NCBI RefSeq assembly: GCF_000717875.1
Contig: NZ_JOCT01000020.1
Span: 1-64,000, forward strand
Length of the DNA stretch: 64,000 nt
Source of the DNA: Streptomyces sp. NRRL S-455
GTDB taxonomy: Bacteria; Actinomycetota; Actinomycetes; Streptomycetales; Streptomycetaceae
Direction of reading: 5' to 3'
Both the position numbers and the translations under genes were made by a program. A model generated the notes under the pieces. It was not told the origin of the DNA. It did not search any database and was given only the letters and a program-made list of their open reading frames with translations. How positions within the stretch are numbered: the first letter of the stretch is position 1; each line of letters begins with the position of its first letter. This document shows, piece after piece, positions 45,139 through 53,461 of the stretch.

Positions 45139-45642
45139 ATGGGCACGGAACCGATGCGCTCCGAACCGATGGCGGACGACGCGTACCAGCCCACCGGGAG
45201 CAACGAGGAGCAGGAGGACGCCGCGCCGCTGGACCTTCAGGACGCCGTCGACGAACGGACCTACGACGACACCCTCGACGAGGGCTACTCCCCGCCGGAG
45301 AAGCCGCTCGGCGTCACCAAGCGCGGCACCACGGCCGCCGAGCAGCGTGAGGGCGAGACCCTCGACGAACGCCTGTCCCAGGAGAACCCCGACGTGTCGG
45401 CCGAACCCACCGGGGACGGTGTGGGTGACACGCCCGACAGCGACGGCGAACCGGTCGACCCCGAAGCGGGTACCGCCCGCGCCGGGCGTCTGGTCGCCCC
45501 GGACGAGGGGGCCCACCCCGACACGACGAGGGAGACCGTCGCGTCGGACGTGGGTATCGACGGGGGCGCGGCCGGTGCGGAGGAGGCGGCGGTCCACGTG
45601 GTGGAGGACGACGCACTGCCCGAGGAGGACGGCAGGGCTTAG
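45139..45642 (+). CDS. DUF5709 acidic protein
   Basis: A 167-residue very acidic, probably disordered protein. DDTLDEGYSPPEKPLGVTKR, then GTTAAEQREGETLDERLSQE, is the DUF5709 signature, followed by repeated EPVDPEAGTARAGRLVAPDE. It is found in streptomycetes, often in stress-linked settings, with unknown function. ATG 45139 has GGGAGG 8 bases upstream; the longer frame is unlikely. It ends just before a strong hairpin shared with the convergent gene. Confidence 0.82.
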   Translation: MGTEPMRSEPMADDAYQPTGSNEEQEDAAPLDLQDAVDERTYDDTLDEGYSPPEKPLGVTKRGTTAAEQREGETLDERLSQENPDVSAEPTGDGVGDTPDSDGEPVDPEAGTARAGRLVAPDEGAHPDTTRETVASDVGIDGGAAGAEEAAVHVVEDDALPEEDGRA

Positions 45643-45680
45643 TACGTGGTGCAAGGACCGCTGAGCCCGCCGGCACCCCC

Positions 45681-45720
45681 GCGCGCCCGCCCGGGCGCCT
45701 GTGGCATCGGGCGGGCGCGC
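45681..45720. terminator. Bidirectional hairpin terminator
   Basis: GCGCGCCCGCCC (45681-45692) and GGGCGGGCGCGC (45709-45720) are perfect 12-bp complements with a 16-nt loop, between the convergent DUF5709 and 68-residue genes. Placement and strength fit termination in both directions. Confidence 0.8.
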
Positions 45721-45724
45721 ACGG

Positions 45725-45931
45725 CTACGGCAGCAGCTTCTCCAGCGCGGCCGGGCCCTCCGCCGCCAGCTTGCGCCTGGCCCATTCGAGGTTGTGCGGC
45801 GTGAGGTCCTTCCCGGAGGCGAGGACGAGGTCCTCCGGGGACACGTCGGTGCCGGTACGGGCGTGGAGCAGGCGGTCCGGGGTGGCGCGCTCCTCGGGAG
45901 ACGGGGACGCGTGGGACTGTGACGTCGACAT
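45725..45931 (-). CDS. Small conserved hypothetical protein (68 aa)
   Basis: A 68-residue soluble protein, MSTSQSHASPSPEERATPDR then LASGKDLTPHNLEWARRKLA. The C-terminal half (EDLVLASGKDLTPHNLEWAR to ALEKLLP) looks like a compact helical unit of a family widespread in Streptomyces; function unknown. ATG 45931 follows GGGAGCAGAGAAC. Third-position G/C bias supports coding. Confidence 0.65.
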   Translation of the reverse strand: MSTSQSHASPSPEERATPDRLLHARTGTDVSPEDLVLASGKDLTPHNLEWARRKLAAEGPAALEKLLP

Positions 45932-46092
45932 GTTCTCTGCTCCCTAGGTCCGGCCGGATCGCTGGTGCGGCCCCGGTGCTGAAAAAAGGGTCCGATATCA
46001 CCATTCAACGCGCGAGCCCGGCGTGCATCCCGGAGAGCCCGGCCCGCGGGCGCCTGCTCCGACGCCGTCGGGGTCGCCGGCGTCGGCCGCTG

Positions 46093-47214
46093 TCAGGAAC
46101 CGCCCCTCGGACGGGGGGCGAGCACGAGCATCGTGACGTCGTCCCGGAGGTCCGGGCAGTGCCGCACCAGATCGGTCCACACCCGCTCGGCCAGCGTGGC
46201 CGGGTCCGCGTCGGCGAGATCCGGCAGCCGCTCGGTCAGCGGGTAGAACGCCCCGTCGGAGTCCCTGGCCTCGGTGACACCGTCGGACGCCAGGAAGAGG
46301 CGGTCACCGGCCCGCAGCCGCACCGAGACGACCCTCGGCGCAACGACCTCGGCGAGGCCCAGCCCGAGCGGCGTGCCCGGCTCGACGTCCAGCTCGACGG
46401 CCCGGCCCTCACGCAGCAGCAGCGGCCCTGACTGCCCGCACGCCACGATCCGCACCACATCCCCGTCGGCGGAGAAGTCCAGCAGCGCCGCCGTCGCGAA
46501 CAACTCGGCATGCGGCTCGCCCGCGGAGTCCACGGCCAGCCGCCGGTCGAGCCGGGTGGCCACCGCCCGCGGATCCGGCTGGTCCAGCACCGCCTCCCGG
46601 AACGCCCCCAACAGCGATGCCACCGTGGCGACGGCCGACAGCCCGTGCCCCTGGACATCGCCCATGACCGCCCGTACGCCGTGAGGGCCCGCCCGCACGT
46701 CGAAGAAGTCACCTCCGACCAGCGTCCCGCTCTGCGCCGCCCGGTACAGCCCCGCGCACCGCACCGGTCCCACCCGCTCCGGCAGCGGCGGTACCACAGC
46801 CCGCTGTGCGGCTTCGGCGACGGCCCGTTCGAAGACCAGCTGGGCATCACGCCGGCTGCGGACGAACGACAGCAGCACGCTCAGCAGCGCGACGAAGCAC
46901 ACGGTCAGCACATCGGTGCTGCCCGGGTCGTCCAGACGGAAGAACGGAACCGTCAGCACGACCACCGAGAGAACGCCCAGCGTCGCCGTCGCGACCGGTC
47001 CGTGGGCCAGCACCGCCAGCGGGGGGATCGCGCCCAGCAGGAAGCCGATGTCGAGCGGCTCCGGACTGATCAGTTCCGCCGTGCACACGCCCACCAGCAG
47101 CGCCGTCGGCAGCACACGCGCCCACAGTGGCGGCGGTGCGCCGCGCAGCCAGCCGCGCCGGTCCAGGTCCCGGTCCCTGCCCCGGCGCGGCACCAGGCCG
47201 TGCGCACTGCTCAC
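46093..47214 (-). CDS. Membrane-bound SpoIIE/PP2C phosphatase
   Basis: A 373-residue protein. Three to four membrane helices in the first 130 residues (RVLPTALLVGVCTAELI; GFLLGAIPPLAVLAHGPVAT; VLTVCFVALLSVLLSFV) are followed by a SpoIIE phosphatase (about 145-370) with the metal sites VGGDFFDVRAG, GDVQGHGLSAVAT, LFLASDGVTEARD and DDVTMLVLA. Such RsbU/SpoIIE-like enzymes activate anti-anti-sigma factors; the membrane part may sense the signal. GTG 47214 is chosen. No partner gene is adjacent. Confidence 0.87.
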   Translation of the reverse strand: MSSAHGLVPRRGRDRDLDRRGWLRGAPPPLWARVLPTALLVGVCTAELISPEPLDIGFLLGAIPPLAVLAHGPVATATLGVLSVVVLTVPFFRLDDPGSTDVLTVCFVALLSVLLSFVRSRRDAQLVFERAVAEAAQRAVVPPLPERVGPVRCAGLYRAAQSGTLVGGDFFDVRAGPHGVRAVMGDVQGHGLSAVATVASLLGAFREAVLDQPDPRAVATRLDRRLAVDSAGEPHAELFATAALLDFSADGDVVRIVACGQSGPLLLREGRAVELDVEPGTPLGLGLAEVVAPRVVSVRLRAGDRLFLASDGVTEARDSDGAFYPLTERLPDLADADPATLAERVWTDLVRHCPDLRDDVTMLVLAPRPRGGS

Positions 47215-47282
47215 ATCACCACGCTGCTACGCCCCACCCGGCGCCGCACGCCGGGCCCGGGCCGCCGGGAATCCCCGCCGGC

Positions 47283-48479
47283 TCAGAACGGTGTGAGTGT
47301 CAGCCGCAGCCCCGTGGGTGCCGGGTCCTGGATGTAGGAGGCGAAGTCGGCCACGTCGTCGAAGGCGAAGCCGTACGCCTTGCCGTCCTGCGTGGCCGCG
47401 TGCATGGCCTTGGCGTAGTGGTTGGTGAGGCTCATGCGGTAGAAGGACGCCGGGTCGGTCGTCGGCTGGACGGCGGAGGCCGTCAGCGTCGAGCGGTTGA
47501 AACCGGCGCCCAGTACGGCGGCGACCGGTCCCGTCGTGCCGTCGTTGGGAGCCGCGAGGGCACCGTCGCAGAACAGCACGTCCCGGGTCGACGGCCTGTG
47601 GAAGGAGACCTCGGCGGGCCCGGTGAAGGAGAACCGCTCGCCGCGCACCCGGCCGGTGAACGTACCGGCGTTGGTGGTCACCTTGAGGTCCCTGCCGGTG
47701 TACGTGCTCCACACCTCGTCGATGGAGGGCGCGAAGTAGTCCTTGTCGAAGAGACCGGCGTCCAGGCCGTGGCCGGGGGCGATGATCCGGGTGTCGTCCA
47801 GCACGAGCCGCGCGAACTCCGGCACCTGACGCACCGCGGCGAACGCGGCCGCCCTCCCTCCGTCGCGCAACGTGCCCGTCGTCTGGTCCTTCGCGCCGGT
47901 CAGCCGGATGCTCAGCGGCACGCTGAACATGTCGACCATGGTGGTGTTGCAGAACATCCCCGCGGAGTTGTACGTGAACTCGGCGCAGTCGTGCAGCACC
48001 CCGTAGTTGGGGTCGGACGCCACCCAGCCGGCCGGGTACTGCAGGGCCGGTTTGCCGGCTCCGTCCGTGACGACCTTGAACTTGAGCTTCGCGCCCAGCG
48101 CCACGTAGATCCGGCCCGACATGTGGGGCAGGGACAGCCGGGTGTCGCCGCTGCCCGCCAGCGCGATCGCGTAGTCGGTGAAGCCGTCGGGGCCGTTGTC
48201 CGACAGGGCCACCGGCGCCAGGGTGCCGTCGGGCTTGAGGCGTACCTGCTGACCGTCCACGTTGCCCACGACGTAGACGTGGACGCTGCCGTTGGCGAAG
48301 GAGCCGCTGTTGTTGACGAGCGTCAGGGGGAGGGCGGCCGCTGCTTCCGAGGCGTCCGCGGCCGTCCCGGCGAGGGCGTGGGGGGCCAGGGCGGTGACGG
48401 CCGGAGCGGCGATCAGCGCGCCGCCGAGTCCGGCGAGGAGCGTACGGCGGGCAGGAAGGCGTTGGTGACGAGAGGTCAT
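47283..48479 (-). CDS. GH64 beta-1,3-glucanase (laminaripentaose-producing type), exported
   Basis: A 398-residue secreted enzyme. The signal (RRTLLAGLGGALIAAPAVTA, twin-arginine-like) precedes the GH64 fold: LTLVNNSGSFANGSVHVYVV, RIYVALGAKLKFKV, EFTYNSAGMFCNTTMVDMFS and DNYGVL/DPNYGVLHDCAEFT with acidic residues at the active site. GH64 enzymes release laminaripentaose from beta-1,3-glucan such as fungal cell wall. No carbohydrate-binding domain follows. ATG 48479 has AGGAGAC upstream. A perfect 14-bp LacI-type operator lies 34 bp upstream of the start. Confidence 0.88.
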   Translation of the reverse strand: MTSRHQRLPARRTLLAGLGGALIAAPAVTALAPHALAGTAADASEAAAALPLTLVNNSGSFANGSVHVYVVGNVDGQQVRLKPDGTLAPVALSDNGPDGFTDYAIALAGSGDTRLSLPHMSGRIYVALGAKLKFKVVTDGAGKPALQYPAGWVASDPNYGVLHDCAEFTYNSAGMFCNTTMVDMFSVPLSIRLTGAKDQTTGTLRDGGRAAAFAAVRQVPEFARLVLDDTRIIAPGHGLDAGLFDKDYFAPSIDEVWSTYTGRDLKVTTNAGTFTGRVRGERFSFTGPAEVSFHRPSTRDVLFCDGALAAPNDGTTGPVAAVLGAGFNRSTLTASAVQPTTDPASFYRMSLTNHYAKAMHAATQDGKAYGFAFDDVADFASYIQDPAPTGLRLTLTPF

Positions 48480-48512
48480 GTGGGGGTCTCCTGGTGTAAA
48501 CGGACATCTGCT

Positions 48513-48526
48513 TGAGAGCGCTCTCA
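48513..48526. promoter_or_regulatory. LacI-type operator upstream of GH64 glucanase
   Basis: TGAGAGCGCTCTCA is a perfect palindrome. It has the same centre (GAGCGCTC) as the Streptomyces CebR box TGGGAGCGCTCCCA, differing by one symmetrical base pair, so a LacI-family repressor sensing glucan oligosaccharides is likely. Confidence 0.75.
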
Positions 48527-48747
48527 CGCAGGGGTGTGCCGCGGATGCTACGGACGGGCAGCGCCCCCGCCAACCCGTCCGCCACGTAGAAATCCCTTGC
48601 GGACAGCCCCACTTGGGGCGCATGACGGCCGCTTAACCGCCCCTTAAGGGCCACTTGAGCTCAGCAGCGAATTCGATGGACGGCCCACCGGTCGTCCCGT
48701 AACGTGTGGCGCGCCACGCCCGAGACCAGCGGAAGGAGGGCAGAGCC

Positions 48748-48804
48748 GTGCAGTTCACACCGTTCCCGCGCTCCCTCCCCGTTGTCCCGGCGTGTGTCTG
48801 CTGA
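48748..48804 (+). CDS. Candidate 18-residue leader peptide ending in Cys-Val-Cys
   Basis: GTG 48748 is preceded by GGAAGGAGGG with good spacing. The frame reads MQFTPFPRSLPVVPACVC and stops at 48802-48804, 44 nt before the GNAT start. Strong RBS without a longer frame, and two Cys codons just before the stop, are features of actinobacterial leader peptides for cysteine-dependent attenuation. Function is inference. Confidence 0.4.
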   Translation: MQFTPFPRSLPVVPACVC

Positions 48805-48848
48805 CCGACCGGGAGCGCACCGTGCCGCAAGCATCCCGGAGGAACTCC

Positions 48849-49748
48849 GTGACCGATGTGGTCATCCGCGCGCTCGACGAGAGCGACGCCGGTCTTTTCG
48901 ACACCCTGCCCGACCCACTGGGCGCCCGCGAGGGCCACTGTCTGACCCGGCACCGCCCCGACTGGAAGAGGGTGGCGCTGCGCGATGGCCGTGTCGTCGC
49001 CCGCGGCGCCTGGTGGGGCGGCCCCGACGACGCCGAGCCCGTCAACCTCAACTGGTTCGACGTGGCGGAGGGCGAGGAGGAAGCGGGCGCCGCACTCCTG
49101 CGCTCCGCCCCCTGGCAGGTGGAGCTCGAGCTGAACCTGCCCGCCGGATGGCACGACGACCCGGCCCTGCGCAGCGCCGCCGACTCACGCTTCACCGCCG
49201 CCCGGAAGGCGGGCTACGACCTCCTGGTGGAACGCCTTCTGTACCGCTGGACTCCCGGCCACGGCCTGCCCGAGCGGCCCGGGCGCCTGCTGTTCCGCGC
49301 CGAACCGGACGACGCCGTGTTCTTCGACGCGCTGCGCCGGATCCACTCCGTCACCCTGGACGCGCACGCGCTGAAGGCCATCGAGCAGGGCGGACCCGAC
49401 CAGGCGGCCCAGGAGGAACTCGACTTCTTCCACTGGTGCCCCTCACCCCGTCAGTGGTGGCAGGTCGCCCACACGCCGCGGGGCGAACCGGTCGGCATCC
49501 ACATCCCGGCCCACAACCCGTCGGGGCCGTGCATCGGCTTCATCGGGGTCCTGCCCGAGCAGCGAGGCCACGGCTACGCGTACGACCTGCTCGCCGAGTG
49601 CACGCACTTCCTGACCGAACGCGGCGCCGAGTTCGTCGCCGCCGCCACGGACCGGGGCAATGTGCCCATGGCCAAGAACTTCGCCAAGGCCGGTTTCCCG
49701 GTGGTCAGGGAGCGGCTCAACTTCACGTCTCCGGCCACCCCCGGCTGA
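48849..49748 (+). CDS. GNAT-family N-acetyltransferase
   Basis: A 299-residue protein with a C-terminal GNAT domain at about 195-290 (WQVAHTPRGEPVGIHIPAHN; IGFIGVLPEQRGHGYAYDLL with the acetyl-CoA-binding Q/RxxGxG/A motif; VAAATDRGNVPMAKNFAKAG). The N-terminal half has a second, degenerate GNAT-like layout (VTDVVIRALDESDAGLFDTL). The acceptor is unknown. GTG 48849 has GGAGGAACTCC directly before it. Its 3' end overlaps the convergent oxidoreductase gene by 26 bp, so the two cannot be transcribed through freely. Confidence 0.85.
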   Translation: MTDVVIRALDESDAGLFDTLPDPLGAREGHCLTRHRPDWKRVALRDGRVVARGAWWGGPDDAEPVNLNWFDVAEGEEEAGAALLRSAPWQVELELNLPAGWHDDPALRSAADSRFTAARKAGYDLLVERLLYRWTPGHGLPERPGRLLFRAEPDDAVFFDALRRIHSVTLDAHALKAIEQGGPDQAAQEELDFFHWCPSPRQWWQVAHTPRGEPVGIHIPAHNPSGPCIGFIGVLPEQRGHGYAYDLLAECTHFLTERGAEFVAAATDRGNVPMAKNFAKAGFPVVRERLNFTSPATPG

Positions 49749-50613
49749 GCAGGCCCTGGGCCGCCGTGAGGATCTCCGTGACCCGCAGGCCGAAGGCGGC
49801 GTCGCACGCGTGCGGGCGGCCGCCCCGGGCCGCGGCGAGCAGGGCGTCCGCGGCTCGCGTCAGCGCGCGGACCGCTCCCTCGGAGCTCTCCGGCAGGACC
49901 GCGACCCCGGCCTCCCCGCGCAGTTCCACGGCGGCCCCGGCCGCGGCGGGCGGTGCCGTCAGGCTCAGGGTGAGAGTGCTCGACGCGCCGCCCGCGTGGT
50001 CGAGGACGACATGGGCCGTGTCCCCGGGGCCGTACGCGGCCGCCGTCACGCTCCGCACGTCGCCGAGCACCGGCAGCAGGACGGACAGGGCGTGCGGCCC
50101 GACGTCCCACAGGGCGCCCTTCTCCCGCCGCCACGGCGTCGCGAACGGGCTCTCGCTGGTGAACACCGCGCCGAGCCACTGCGCCCGGCCCGTGAACCAT
50201 CCCGGCACCCCGGCCTGTTCGGTGATCCAGGCCTCCGGCTCCGGCTGGAAGCGGGTCGTGAAGAACACGACCGAGGCGACGCCCGCCTCCTCGACGGCCT
50301 CGACGACGGCCCGCCCCTGCTCCACCGTCGGTGCGAGGGGCTTGTCGAGCAGCAGGTGGCACCCGGCCCGGGCGGCACGCGCCGCGAGCCCGGCCTGCAC
50401 GTCCGGCGGCAGTGCCACGGCGACCGCCTCCACGTCGCCGAACAGTTCGTCGACGTCGTCGTAGGCCCTGACCCCGTGCCGCTCGGCCAGTTCCTTCGCG
50501 GCCTCGGGGCGACGGCCCCACACGCCCACGAAGTCCAGCTCCGCATGCCCGCTCAACGCGGGTGCGTGGGCCATCTGCGCCCAGGGTCCGGTGCCGAGCA
50601 GTCCTATCCGCAT
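49723..50613 (-). CDS. Gfo/Idh/MocA family oxidoreductase
   Basis: A 296-residue protein. The NAD(P)-binding start is IGLLGTGPWAQMAHAPALSG; the catalytic DKP motif is in HLLLDKPLAPTVEQGRAVVE. The C-terminal domain has FFTTRFQPEPEAWITEQAGV and VGPHALSVLLPVLGDV. Substrate unknown, probably a sugar or polyol. ATG 50613 is used. Its last 26 bp overlap the GNAT gene tail to tail. Confidence 0.85.
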   Translation of the reverse strand: MRIGLLGTGPWAQMAHAPALSGHAELDFVGVWGRRPEAAKELAERHGVRAYDDVDELFGDVEAVAVALPPDVQAGLAARAARAGCHLLLDKPLAPTVEQGRAVVEAVEEAGVASVVFFTTRFQPEPEAWITEQAGVPGWFTGRAQWLGAVFTSESPFATPWRREKGALWDVGPHALSVLLPVLGDVRSVTAAAYGPGDTAHVVLDHAGGASSTLTLSLTAPPAAAGAAVELRGEAGVAVLPESSEGAVRALTRAADALLAAARGGRPHACDAAFGLRVTEILTAAQGLLSRGWPET

Positions 50614-50733
50614 GCCGCCGCCTCTCCACGTGCCGAAACCTGAGCGCGACCGGTTCCGCACCCGCCACTCGGCGTAGAGCGTGCCATACGGCACCGGCCG
50701 CCGGGCAGCCCGGACAGCGAGAATTCCTGCCCG

Positions 50734-50955
50734 TCAGGGACGGACGAGGCCGACGTCCGGGAGAGCGGATCCGGCCTCCGCGTCGGCCGGACCCGGCCTG
50801 CGGTACGGCCGCAGGTTCCACGCGCTGACGGCGCACGCGAAGCCGGGCCCGCCTCCTGCTCGGGCTGGGATCCGCCAGGGATCGCCGCCCGGGGGAGGGA
50901 AGCGCAGTGTCAGGGTCCGGCCCGCCGGCAGGCAGAGCTCGGCCAGGACCGGCCC
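50734..50955 (-). pseudogene. Probable 3' remnant of an unidentified gene
   Basis: Before a stop at 50734 the minus strand reads PVLAELCLPAGRTLTLRFPP, then FACAVSAWNLRPYRR and ends ALPDVGLVRP. It has the feel of a beta-rich C-terminal domain of a sugar-processing enzyme, but codon use is partly eroded. It ends abruptly near 50955, at the same place where the opposite-strand remnant begins. Confidence 0.35.
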
Positions 50956-50963
50956 ACGCGAGC

Positions 50964-51126
50964 GACGGCACGATGCTGGGCAAGGCGACGGGCCGCGGTG
51001 CCGAGCAGTACCGCCGTGTCGTCTTGGACCTGTCCGAGCACATCGGTGAGCGGATCTACGTCGAGGTCGTCGACCGGGCGACGGGAGGCCGGGGCCGTCA
51101 ACGTGGACGACGTCAGCCTTCCCGTA
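50964..51126 (+). pseudogene. Frameshifted C-terminal remnant of a GH32-type or similar secreted hydrolase
   Basis: One frame reads DGTMLGKATGRGAEQYRRVV, then LDLSEHIGERIYVEVVDRAT; the next frame continues GAVNVDDVSLPV. Together they match the end of glycosidases of the GH32/levanase sort, where a MRRVxWDVSxxxGxxxxxRxVDxxxGGWGHxNxDD tail is common. A frameshift falls at about 51085-51097, and the rest of the gene is missing. A hairpin terminator (51170) remains downstream. Confidence 0.5.
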
Positions 51127-51169
51127 CGGCGGTTGGCGAGGCCCCGCCCACAGCGTCGGAAAAGAAGAG

Positions 51170-51193
51170 GGCAAGGAGTCCTGTCTCCTTGCC
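51170..51193 (+). terminator. Hairpin terminator behind the hydrolase remnant
   Basis: GGCAAGGAG and CTCCTTGCC form a perfect 9-bp stem with a 6-nt loop (TCCTGT), followed by ACTTTCAACTTAT, moderately T-rich. It suits termination of transcripts from the left. Confidence 0.6.
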
Positions 51194-51214
51194 ACTTTCA
51201 ACTTATAGCGCACA

Positions 51215-51237
51215 GGGGGCCTTGCGGCAAGGCCCCC
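51215..51237. promoter_or_regulatory. Rifamycin-associated element (RAE)
   Basis: Arms GGGGGCCTTGC and GCAAGGCCCCC around a single G form a 23-bp palindrome. This agrees with the known actinobacterial RAE, whose core is GGGGCTTGCGGCAAG, found upstream of rifamycin-inducible genes such as rph, rgt and helR. A TATAGC (51204-51209) just upstream could be the -10 box. The helR start is 50 bp downstream. Not a terminator: it precedes, not follows, a gene. Confidence 0.85.
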
Positions 51238-51286
51238 GTCCTGCCGCAGAATGACCGGCCCAAGCCCCGGACCTGCGGAGATGCGA

Positions 51287-53455
51287 GTGCCTGACGTGAA
51301 CCCCCTGACCACCAGCGCGTTCGATCTTCCCGACCGCCTGTCGGCCAAGGCCGACCCGGCGTCGATCGCCCGCGACGAGCGGCACTTCGCTGCCGTCGCC
51401 GAGTGTCTGGAGCAGTCGATCGCCGAGCTGTCGGGCCGTCTGGAGGCCGAACGGAAGGCACCCGGCGGCAAGGGACGGCAGGCGATGGACCGGGACGCGG
51501 AGATCCACCGGCTGACCTCCCGGCTGCGCGCCCTGCGCCGTTTCGGACTGGACCTGTGCCTCGGGCACATGGTCGGTGCGGACGACTCCGAGCCCGTGTA
51601 CGTGGGACGGCTCGGTCTCACGGACAGCGAGGGACGCCGACTGCTGGTCGACTGGCGTTCCCCCGCCGCCGAGCCGTTCTTCGGAGCCACCCACGCCGAC
51701 CCGATGGGCCTGGCGAGCCGCCGCAGATACCGCTGGACCGACGGCCGGATCAGCGACTACTGGGACGAGGTGTTCACCGCGGACGGCTTGGCCGGGCACG
51801 CCGCGCTGGACGACCAGTCCGCCTTCATCGCCAGCCTGGGCACCAACCGCTCGCCCCGGATGCGGGACGTGCTCGCCACCATCCAGGCCGACCAGGACGC
51901 CATCATCCGCGCCGGTTCCCGCGGCGCCCTCGTCGTCGACGGCGGCCCGGGCACCGGCAAGACCGTCGTCGCCCTGCACCGCTCCGCCTACCTGCTCCAC
52001 TCCGACCCGCGCCTCGGGCAGCACCGCAGGGGAGGTGTGCTGTTCGTCGGCCCGCACCGGCCCTACCTGTCCTACGTCTCCGACGTCCTGCCCAGCCTCG
52101 GCGAGGAGGGCGTTCAGACCTGCGTCCTGCGGGACCTCGTCGACGAAGGGGCCACGGCCTCGGCCGAGACGGATCCGGAGGTGGCCCGCCTGAAGTCGTC
52201 CGTCGGCATGGTGAAGGCGATCGAGAAGGCCGTCCGGTTCTACGAGGAACCGCCCACCGAGGCGATGACCGTCACCACCCACTGGTCCGACATCCACCTG
52301 AGCGCCGGCGACTGGGCCGTGGCGTTCGACGCGGCGGAGCCCGGTACCCCGCACAACGAGGCCCGCGACCAGATCTGGGAGGAACTGCTCACCATCCTGG
52401 AGGACAAGCACGAAGCCGACGTACCGACCGACCTGTTCCGCCGGTCGATGGCGCGGAACCGGGAGCTGCTCACCGTCTTCGACCGGGCGTGGCCGCTGCT
52501 CGAGGCGACCGACCTCGTCGGAGACCTGTGGTCGGTTCCCGCGTACCTGCGGATGTGTGCCCCCTGGCTCGGCCGCGACGAGGTCCGCAGGCTCCAGCGC
52601 CCGGACGCCCACGCCTGGACCGTGTCCGACCTGCCACTGCTGGACGCGGCACGGCACCGGCTCGGCGACCCGGAGGCGTCCCGGCGCAAGCGGCGGCAGG
52701 AGGCCGCCGTCGCCGTCGAACGCGAGCGCATGGGCAGGGTCATCGACGACCTGCTGGCCGCCCACAGCTACGACGACGGTGAAGGCGTGCTCGTCATGCT
52801 GCACGGGCAGGACATGCGGAACTCCCTGGTCGACGAGACCGCCCTGCCCACCGCCGACCCGGACCGGCTCGCCGGACCGTTCGCGCACATCGTGGTGGAC
52901 GAGGCGCAGGAACTGACGGACGCGGAGTGGCAGATGCTGCTGCTGCGCTGCCCGTCCCGCAGCTTCACCATCGTCGGGGACCGTGCCCAGGCGCGGCACG
53001 GGTTCACGGAGACCTGGCGGGAACGCCTCGAACGGGTCGGGTTCGACCGGATCGACCTGGCCTCACTGACCATCAACTACCGGACCCCTGAGGAGATCAT
53101 GGCGGAGGCCGAACCGGTCATCCGCAGCGTGCTCCCGGACGCCAATGTGCCGGCCTCCGTCCGCGCCGGCGGCGTCCCCGTCGTGCACGGATCCGTCGCG
53201 GAGCTGGGCACGGTCCTCGACGCCTGGCTGGCCGCGCACGCCGAGGGAATCGCCTGTGTCATCGGCGATCCCACGTTCCGGCCGGTGTCGTCCCGGGTCC
53301 GGTCGCTGACTCCGGAACTGTCGAAGGGGCTGGAGTTCGACCTGGTCGTCCTCGTCGACCCGGAGGACTTCGGCACGGGCGTCGAAGGGGGCGTGGACCG
53401 CTATGTCGCGATGACCCGGGCGACCCGGCAGCTCGTCATCCTCACCAGCCCCTGA
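51287..53455 (+). CDS. helR: RNA polymerase-protecting HelD-like helicase HelR
   Basis: A 722-residue UvrD/Rep-like ATPase of the HelD type. Long N-terminal coiled coil (about 20-95), Walker A VDGGPGTGKTVVALHRSAYL near residue 220, IVVDEAQELTDAEWQMLLLR (motif II, DEAQ) and a C-terminal end VAMTRATRQLVILTSP. HelR proteins displace rifamycins from RNA polymerase and free stalled enzyme. The RAE upstream supports the HelR branch over general HelD. GTG 51287 has GGAG 6 bases upstream; ATG 51251 and ATG 51281 are alternatives. Confidence 0.88.
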   Translation: MPDVNPLTTSAFDLPDRLSAKADPASIARDERHFAAVAECLEQSIAELSGRLEAERKAPGGKGRQAMDRDAEIHRLTSRLRALRRFGLDLCLGHMVGADDSEPVYVGRLGLTDSEGRRLLVDWRSPAAEPFFGATHADPMGLASRRRYRWTDGRISDYWDEVFTADGLAGHAALDDQSAFIASLGTNRSPRMRDVLATIQADQDAIIRAGSRGALVVDGGPGTGKTVVALHRSAYLLHSDPRLGQHRRGGVLFVGPHRPYLSYVSDVLPSLGEEGVQTCVLRDLVDEGATASAETDPEVARLKSSVGMVKAIEKAVRFYEEPPTEAMTVTTHWSDIHLSAGDWAVAFDAAEPGTPHNEARDQIWEELLTILEDKHEADVPTDLFRRSMARNRELLTVFDRAWPLLEATDLVGDLWSVPAYLRMCAPWLGRDEVRRLQRPDAHAWTVSDLPLLDAARHRLGDPEASRRKRRQEAAVAVERERMGRVIDDLLAAHSYDDGEGVLVMLHGQDMRNSLVDETALPTADPDRLAGPFAHIVVDEAQELTDAEWQMLLLRCPSRSFTIVGDRAQARHGFTETWRERLERVGFDRIDLASLTINYRTPEEIMAEAEPVIRSVLPDANVPASVRAGGVPVVHGSVAELGTVLDAWLAAHAEGIACVIGDPTFRPVSSRVRSLTPELSKGLEFDLVVLVDPEDFGTGVEGGVDRYVAMTRATRQLVILTSP

Positions 53456-53461
53456 CAAGGC

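Noticed and set aside
51215..51237. Palindrome first read as a second terminator next to the 51170 hairpin
   Set aside because: It precedes a gene, has a 1-nt centre rather than a proper loop, no T-run, and fits the RAE motif.
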